Assembly (NCBI GenBank): GCA_019188255.1
Contig: JAETXT010000005.1
Location: 1,240,001-1,304,000, forward strand
Direction of reading: 5' to 3'
DNA: 64,000 nucleotides
Source of the DNA: Verticillium longisporum
Taxonomy: Eukaryota > Ascomycota > Sordariomycetes > Glomerellales > Plectosphaerellaceae
The notes under the pieces were generated by a model, which worked only from the letters and a program-made list of their open reading frames with translations, was not told the DNA's origin and did not search any database. Below are positions 58,045 to 64,000 of this stretch, in pieces. How positions within the stretch are numbered: the first letter of the stretch is position 1; each line of letters starts with the position of its first letter. The position numbers were made by a program, and so were the translations under genes.

Positions 58045-61000
58045 ATGCCGCCCAGACGAAGTTCTCGCATCAACAGAAGCGCCAGTGAGGAGCTCACAGA
58101 CGACCCGTCTGGATCCATGTTCACTGGCGCCGCTGTTCAGACCAATCTCCCGCCCATTCCGTCACGCTCCAGCACAGCATACGGCCCCGATGTCACACCG
58201 CCGCGTGTCTTGGGTGCCAGGAGAGGCGAACAACGCTCTATTCTGAATGTCATCGATGATATCCTTGACGCTGATGAGAGCGACGATCTCGGTGCAGACG
58301 TGGTAGTGGACGAGCCTGAACCTACTCCGAAGCCGGTTCAGAAACGCTCCACGCGCCAACCTGCACCACGATCTTCCGCGCCACCAACAGCACCAGGCCA
58401 AGCAAGCACCTCTGCACCAGTACCAGCACAAGTTCAGGCTTCCACGTCAACATCGAAGCGCACCGGTCCAGAAAACCTCATCACACCATGTAGGCCACAC
58501 TCTTGTTCCTATTCTATTCGCGCCAACTTTTGCTGACCCTCTATCACTAGCCAAAGCCAAGAGTCGCGGGCCTATTCGCGCCAACGCACCTACCCCGCAA
58601 CGTTTGGCTGGCCATCTTATGCCCGTTGCGCCGACAGTCACGCCACATAGAGGCATACTTGCCGGTTCTGGTGATCTGCCAGGAAGCAGCGCCCCAACCT
58701 CTAATCCTGTCCCTCAAGTACCACCTACGAGCAGCCCTTTTGGACGCACTCCCGGGATTGATCAAGATCCTCGAAAGTTCTTCGGAGGCACAAACACGCC
58801 AGGTTCCTCGGTTCTCACGTACGGCGAGGAGGTATCGTTGTTCGGGGCCGGAGGAGTATCCCACGGCGGGTCTTCCCAAGCAAGCCCGACGCCTGCTCGC
58901 AACCTGCAGGCCCATCCCGGCTCACATAATAATAAAACTCCGACAAGCAGCCTTGCCAACCTCTACCCAAATCTGCCGGCCACGACTAGTGGTATCACAG
59001 CGGATCATGCCTCGCAGGTTTCAAATCCTCCTATACTCATGCCGTCTTCGGTGAAGAATACTGCGACACATTCAACCCGACCTGGGGAAAGTGGGCTTCA
59101 AACTGAGGGAGCGCCTGCGTCCAACCCTCCCTCATCAGCCAGGGCCTCACTAAAAAACCCGGCAACAGCACCGAAGGGAAACGTTGGGAGCTCCACAAAT
59201 TTCCCTTTAGCACCAGCACCCAGGGCGTCAAGTGAATCCAGAGAGTCGCCAGATGAACTCGCCGCCAACATGACGACGTCGAAAGAGCAGCATGATACTG
59301 CGCCTCATGGAATTGAGACAACTGTACTCCCTGCGGCAACGCGTGCGCCTGCGGGAAAGAAGGCCCTCAAAACCAAGCCAGTGGTACAGCAAAAGAATGT
59401 TGCGCCCAAGAAGCCTGTCACGAAACATCAATCTGGCCCAATTCCTGCAACGTCGAAGCCCCCGCCTCAGGACCCCCTCATAGTTCAGGCTAGGAAGAAC
59501 ACAACGGCCGGGATACCTGCTCGGCAAGCTCAACCTGCGCCATTGCGAACAAGACAGGCCTCCTCTCTTTCGAATCAAGTGTCTCGGAAACCCCACGCCC
59601 ACACTCACGATGTCGATACCGAGTTGGAACTCACAGATGGGAGTTTTGAAGATGAGAACCCTCAGACATGGGCAACATGGTGGAGTTCGCTATCTCAATG
59701 GTTTCAACCCCGCAGAGAAGCTGACACCGAAGACGATGACGCCGTTGGCAGTGACAAAGACAACGAGTCATTATTGCGCGATGATGCAGAGCCGGCCTCG
59801 ATGTCTGCATTAGAGTGGTTGTGGCACTGCCTATCATGGTACTTCACAGCTTGCTTTTCATGGCTGCATCAAGTCTATTCATCGCTCCGACGTGCAGTCT
59901 CTCGGGCCACACGATTCGCGCTACACACTTCCTTCAAGTGGATACTACTCGGCCTGGGTTCTTTGGCTGTCGCCATGTTTTTACACTCTGTCTTGTCTCC
60001 ATCTCCTTTGGTAGACGGCATTTGGGAGAATGACCGCGAAAGCACACGGCTTCCCTTCTATTGGCATGGGTGGAGTCTCTCGGACATGACTTGGAATTTG
60101 GGACAATTCCTTCCGCTCGCTCTTGCTCGTCCATCGACGCTCTTCGCATCGGAGGATGCGAGAGCATACGAGGAAAAGCTCCGCAGTTTCAGCCACGAGA
60201 TGCATCATCTCAAGGCTTCGAAGGATCTACACGATGTGTCACTCGCCAAGCTCGAGTCCTTACTCCCGAAGATCATCCACCTCGAGCTTGGCCAAAATGG
60301 AAAGCCACGCATTGCTTCTGAATTCTACTATGCTCTTCGCGAGTTGATGAAAAGAGACAATGAAGTGTTCACCTTCGAGGCGGACAAGGCCGGTTACGTC
60401 CACATCCCCGACGCCCACTGGCAGGCAATCAAGAGCAAGGCGAATAGCGAAAGCTACTTGGTCACAGAGAGCAAGACACAAGAACCAGCTCTCTCACGTG
60501 CTGAAATCCAGCAGATGATCAAGTCTGACACGCCAAATGCCTGGACTGAATGGGCAAAGAGCAACAGGCAGAAAGTGGCCGATGTTGTCAAGAACCACCT
60601 GCCGTCATCCGAGCCGCCCTCGAGTGGGTCTGGCGCGTTGCCCGCAGACTTGGATGACCGCATCGAGGAGGTTGCTCTACAGCATATTGCTCGACAAATC
60701 GCGGATGAGAACACCAGTCTGGTGACGCGTCGGAACTTCATGTTCCTCATCAAAGAAGAGTTCGCCAAAGATCACGGCCACATCAGTAACGAAGCGCTCG
60801 TGCTCAAGGACCAGGCAAAGGCATATGTGGAGGGTCTTCTCAGAACAAGCCTCGAAAACAACCATGCTCTCATGGGCCTGTCTCGGGACGAGGTCCTCCA
60901 TCTGGTCAACAGCCAAATCCGTAAGGTCATTGCAGACGCCGGTATCAAGGCTTTCGCAGATGGCAAGATTGCCGCCGAGTGGGATCACGACCTTCGAGAG

Positions 61001-61660
61001 CGGGTCAACTTTTTGAACCCCAATCTCGGTGCCGTTGTCAGCCCGGACACAACACCCACGCACAAGCTTCGAGGGTCCAGGTCGGGTGGCTTCCTCACTC
61101 AGAAGTGGAAGAATCATCCGAGCAGACGCCAGCCCCGCCCGCTTGACCCCGACGAGGCGCTCCTCGGATGGACAGACGCCGGGGACTGTTGGTGTGGCAG
61201 CACAACATACAGCCACGAGGGGACGCCACAGGGCGTCGCTCTCAATGTCATTCTCGGACACCGCATCAAGCCCGAGTACCTTGTCATTGACCACATTCTG
61301 CCCGGTGCGACGCTGGCGCCGGCTGCGCGACCCCGACAGATTGAGCTCTGGGTGAAGATTGACGAGTGGAACAACCGGGAACTGGTGCGCGACTTTGCGG
61401 CATACACATGGCCTGGCAGCCTGGAGCAGCCATTCGGAGAGGGCTTTGTGCAGGTCAGTTCGTTTGAGTACGAGAGCCAGGCTGCGTCTGGGGGTGTGTA
61501 CGTGCACAAGCTGCCAGACGAGCTGAAGGGACTCGGCGTGTCAACGGAGCACGTTATTGTGCGGCTGGTGACCAACTATGGGGATGAGGAGAAGACGTGC
61601 CTCTACCGTGCGAGGCTATTTGGGGAGGCGTACGACCCATCGCTTGCGGATGAGGCGTAA
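58045..61660 (+). CDS. SUN-domain inner nuclear membrane protein (Sad1/UNC84 type)
   Basis: Predicted 1,184 aa, exons 58045-58489 and 58551-61660 (61-nt intron). The nucleoplasmic part, about 600 residues, is basic and Ser/Pro/Thr-rich (MPPRRSSRINRSASEE). It may contact chromatin. Two hydrophobic segments follow: WLWHCLSWYFTACFSWLHQV and the stronger WILLGLGSLAVAMFLHSVL at about residues 609-630. The lumenal part has helical stretches that could trimerise, then the SUN domain from about residue 1,019: WTDAGDCWCG, TPQGVALNVILGHRIKPEYL, LWVKIDEWNN and CLYRARLFGEAYD. SUN proteins pair with KASH proteins across the nuclear envelope to form LINC bridges for nuclear positioning and meiotic telomere attachment. 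It is longer than yeast Sad1. Confidence 0.88.
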
Positions 61661-62240
61661 GGAGGGGGGCGGATTGTATGTCGACGATGTTGATGCCACG
61701 GGATTGGGCCTTAGGATGCGCCAGTTTTTTTTTGGTTTTTCTTGAGCGTTTCCACCCGTTTGACGTCTACCTCTTTCGGGCGCGCAATGATGTATCATGA
61801 CTGAACCGCAGCAAAGCAAGGGCGTTTTGGGGTTGGGCGTGTCATACCCCTTTTTTTTCAACATTAGCTTTCTATAGATCGACAGGTGGACTTTACTGTG
61901 TTTTTGTAAGAAGTTTCTTGAGTGAGGAGCAAAATGTGAGAGTTGTGGGGGTTCTATGATCATCTCATCTAGCCCATTGATTTTCCAGATGCTGTGTGCG
62001 GTGTGATGTGTGCTGCGAGCTGCGTGCTGCGTGCGTCTATGTCCATGCGTAGCCTGTGGTGTCCCTGTGGTGTCAGGTATGTGAAGCCTCCTCTTCTCGT
62101 CGTTGTGTTTGGCTTTCTTCCCTTGCAGCCTCCTCCCTTGCAGCCTTGTTTTCCCTCTCTTCTTTCTCCTCCCATGGTTTTCCTATTCCTTGGGTTGTTT
62201 CCTTCTTTTTTTGCGTTTCAAGTTAGAATACATGACGAAT
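61661..62240. other. Intergenic between convergent SUN and FAD synthase genes
   Basis: 580 bp with T-rich and TTTTTTTT runs (61723-61740, 61850-61858) and a pyrimidine-rich CTTC/CCTC tract near 62090-62215. Presumably two 3' UTRs. Confidence 0.4.
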
Positions 62241-63234
62241 CTACCTGTCGCGACCCAGCCGCTCCTCGTCATCCTCAACGAGCTCATACGCCGGCCGATG
62301 GACAACCTCGCCGCCGGCACCCTCCTTCTTCAGAGCCGGGTTGGGCAGCGTATCGTTGGTGCCGCCAAGGGAGGTGTAGCCCTGGTCGTAGAGGGGGCAG
62401 TACTCGACCTCCATGGCGCGGATGAACTAGGCATGTCAGCAGACGTCCTTTTGGCAGTGAAACAGCAACGCAGGCAAGGGAAAGACGCACGCCCCAGATC
62501 TCGGTGTAGTGCCAGTCGACGACGGGGTGCACGCGCATGAAGCGCGGCCAGTCGCCGTCGGTGAGGTCGAAGCTCGTCAGGTTCTCGCCGTGGGGGTCGG
62601 TGCGGCGGGTGCCGACGAAGACGGCCTCGACGGCGGGGCGGGCGGCGAGGTAGGCGGCGAGGGCGGGCTTCATGGGGGCGGGGAAGCGGGCGAGGTCGAG
62701 GGCGTAGTGGGCGCACGAGGCCTCGACGAAGGCGTCGACCTCGGCAAAGGGGTGGCGCGCGAGGATGTAGACGGCCTGCAGGGTGGCGGGGTAGGGGGCG
62801 GCGGCGGCGGCGGTTGACGTGGCCTGGCGGCGGCGGGCGAGGGCGGCGAGGAGGAGGAGCAGCAGGACGAGGCAGTCCTTGCCGCCGTTGTAGGAGAGGG
62901 AGAGGCTGTCGGGGCTCGGGTAGCGGGCGAGGGCGTCGTCGATGACGGCGAGGGCATCGCGAACGCGGGACTGGACGGCGCGCAGGACGTGGGGTGGTGT
63001 TGTTGTCGTGGTCGTCGTTGTCGATTTCGCCGCTGCTGAGTCCGGGTCGAGGGCGAGGAGGGCGTTGACGCGGCGGTTGCAGTCTTCGGCGGCCTGCTGC
63101 AGCGTGCGGGCGTGCATTGAGCTGTGCCGGTCGAGGGCGGCGGCGACGGCCATCTTGGCGGGTGCTGGGGCGGGTTCGGGGAGGGGTGGTGGTGCGCCGT
63201 TGTGCGTCGCGGCCGAGGTCGCCGAGTGCGGCAT
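62241..63234 (-). CDS. FAD1: FAD synthase (FMN adenylyltransferase), PAPS-reductase fold
   Basis: Converts FMN plus ATP to FAD. Predicted 309 aa, exons 63234-62491 and 62426-62241 (64-nt intron). Motifs of the eukaryotic family: SLSYNGGKDCLVLLLLL (PP-loop-like phosphate binding), FVGTRRTDPHGENLTSFDLTDGDWPRFMRVHPVVDWHYTEIWG (read here in parts: GTRRTDPHG, LTSFDLTDGDWP, MRVHPVVDWHY), then after the intron FIRAMEVEYCPLYDQGYTSL and GTNDTLPNPAL. These are the flavin- and nucleotide-contact segments of Fad1. The N-terminus is Ala/Pro-rich with a Thr run and could be partly unstructured; a second in-frame Met exists at residue 28. The stop follows RLGRDR. Convergent with the SUN gene. Confidence 0.9.
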
Positions 63235-63681
63235 TGTGCTTGTGTTTTGGAGTTGGGGAGTAGGAGAGGAGATCGCCAGAGTAGTCGAACAGCAGAAGCC
63301 TCGGCAGAATCCGAGGGGCGGAGCGTGAGCGTTGTCGAAGGAGCAGACGATGTCAGGCTGTCGTCAACTGAAGGCGCCGAGCATGACCGTCACGGGCCGC
63401 GGCTGACACGGGACGAGGGGCAATTGGGGGGTCTTGGGGGTGCAAGAGGGGAGGGGTCCGCTTATTAAGGGTCTTTGCTCCGAGTCATGCAGCCCGGCAA
63501 TGGGGCGTGCATGACTAGTGGAGGTCAAGGTACGTACCTCTGGGTACCTAGGTACATGGTCACGACTCCATCCTGAGTATCAACTCACCCCTTCGCAAGC
63601 ATTTACGTCCGACGGCTGATATGTTGCCTTTCAACGGCAGATGCTGCGATTGGGTATCTAGATTTCTTCTCTCTTCTCCCC
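63235..63681. other. Intergenic with GGTACCTAGGTAC motif
   Basis: 447 bp upstream of FAD1 and downstream of the Dbp4-like gene. Contains AGGTACGTACCTCTGGGTACCTAGGTACATGG-type motifs at 63528-63560 and otherwise nothing recognised. Confidence 0.4.
63528..63560. repeat. GGTACCTAGGTAC palindromic motif cluster
   Basis: AAGGTACGTACCT followed by GGGTACCTAGGTACA, both near-palindromic. Same motif family as the other intergenic clusters. Confidence 0.65.
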
Positions 63682-64000
63682 CTACTCCAACAGACCCGCG
63701 GCAAGAGCCTCGAGATCCTCCAGCGTCTCGGGCTCCCGGTCAATCTCCAACACCTTCCTGCCGTCTGCTGGCGCCTCCTCGTCGTCCGTCTGGAACCACT
63801 TCTTGGCCTTCTTACGCGGCCTCGCGGCCTCTTCCGCCTCGCTGCTGTCCTCGGTCGGCCGTCCGCCGCTCATCGGTAACGACCGCAGCAGCGCCAGCGG
63901 GTCTTCCTCGAGGTCGCCGCCCGTCGCCATGGCGTGACCCACGCGCGGCATGTCGCCCCTCTCCTCGGCTTCCCTGGCCTTCCTCTTGAGCCTCTTCTCC
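63682..64000 (-). CDS. DBP4: C-terminal end of a probable Dbp4-type DEAD-box helicase, 5' partial
   Basis: The frame is open to the right edge and stops at 63682-63684. It encodes a highly charged helix (EKRLKRKAREAEERGD), then DPLALLRSLPMSGG, RPRKKAKKWFQTDDEEA and the end PETLEDLEALAAGLLE. This charged tail closing on an EDLEALAAGLL block is characteristic of fungal Dbp4/Hca4, a nucleolar helicase needed for 18S rRNA processing. The helicase core lies outside the window, so the call rests on the tail only; another nucleolar helicase cannot be excluded. Confidence 0.55.
   Translation of the reverse strand, partial: EKRLKRKAREAEERGDMPRVGHAMATGGDLEEDPLALLRSLPMSGGRPTEDSSEAEEAARPRKKAKKWFQTDDEEAPADGRKVLEIDREPETLEDLEALAAGLLE

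Overview
This is a 64-kb stretch of a nuclear chromosome from a filamentous ascomycete, most likely a Sordariomycete. Genes are interrupted by 42-93 nt GT..AG introns. The gene set is fungal: a hybrid C2H2/Zn2Cys6 regulator, the Argonaute chaperone subunit Arb1, a Dal5-type MFS permease, GPI-anchored GH16 and a BAS2-like secreted cysteine-rich protein. Intergenic DNA carries recurring GGTACCTAGGTA-type motifs. No bacterial operon, phage, CRISPR array or intact transposon was seen.

Left part (1-18,007), accessory and catabolic genes. A zinc-finger transcription factor runs off the left edge (minus strand). It is divergent from an alpha/beta hydrolase. Next come a probably broken medium-chain dehydrogenase, an uncharacterised PPPSY-containing protein and a secreted M28 aminopeptidase. 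A gene-poor 3-kb stretch follows, holding a dense cluster of short hairpins. A TauD-type dioxygenase and an 11-exon MFS permease are divergent, a plausible sulfonate-use pair.

Centre (18,380-37,691), mostly housekeeping genes: GPI-anchored GH16 with an expanded Pro-rich tract, a CECR5-type HAD phosphatase, the spliceosomal helicase Prp22, inositol polyphosphate multikinase, Arb1, a Pmp3-family membrane peptide with a long tail, and the pre-mRNA 3'-end factor Clp1. Pmp3 and Clp1 share a 506-bp divergent promoter.

Right part (39,665-64,000): a GH106-like alpha-L-rhamnosidase, a duplicated BAS2-like secreted protein, a very large ankyrin/coiled-coil protein, a quinone oxidoreductase with a possible dual start, UDP-glucose 4-epimerase, a SUN-domain nuclear-envelope protein, FAD synthase, and the C-terminal end of a probable Dbp4 helicase running off the right edge.

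Three otherwise well-conserved genes (M28 peptidase, Prp22, ankyrin protein) contain frame breaks that fall on homopolymers or a dinucleotide run. Because Prp22 should be essential, these look like sequencing or assembly errors rather than real mutations. The break in the dehydrogenase at 4,480-5,753 is different: coding sequence appears to be missing, so it may be a true pseudogene.
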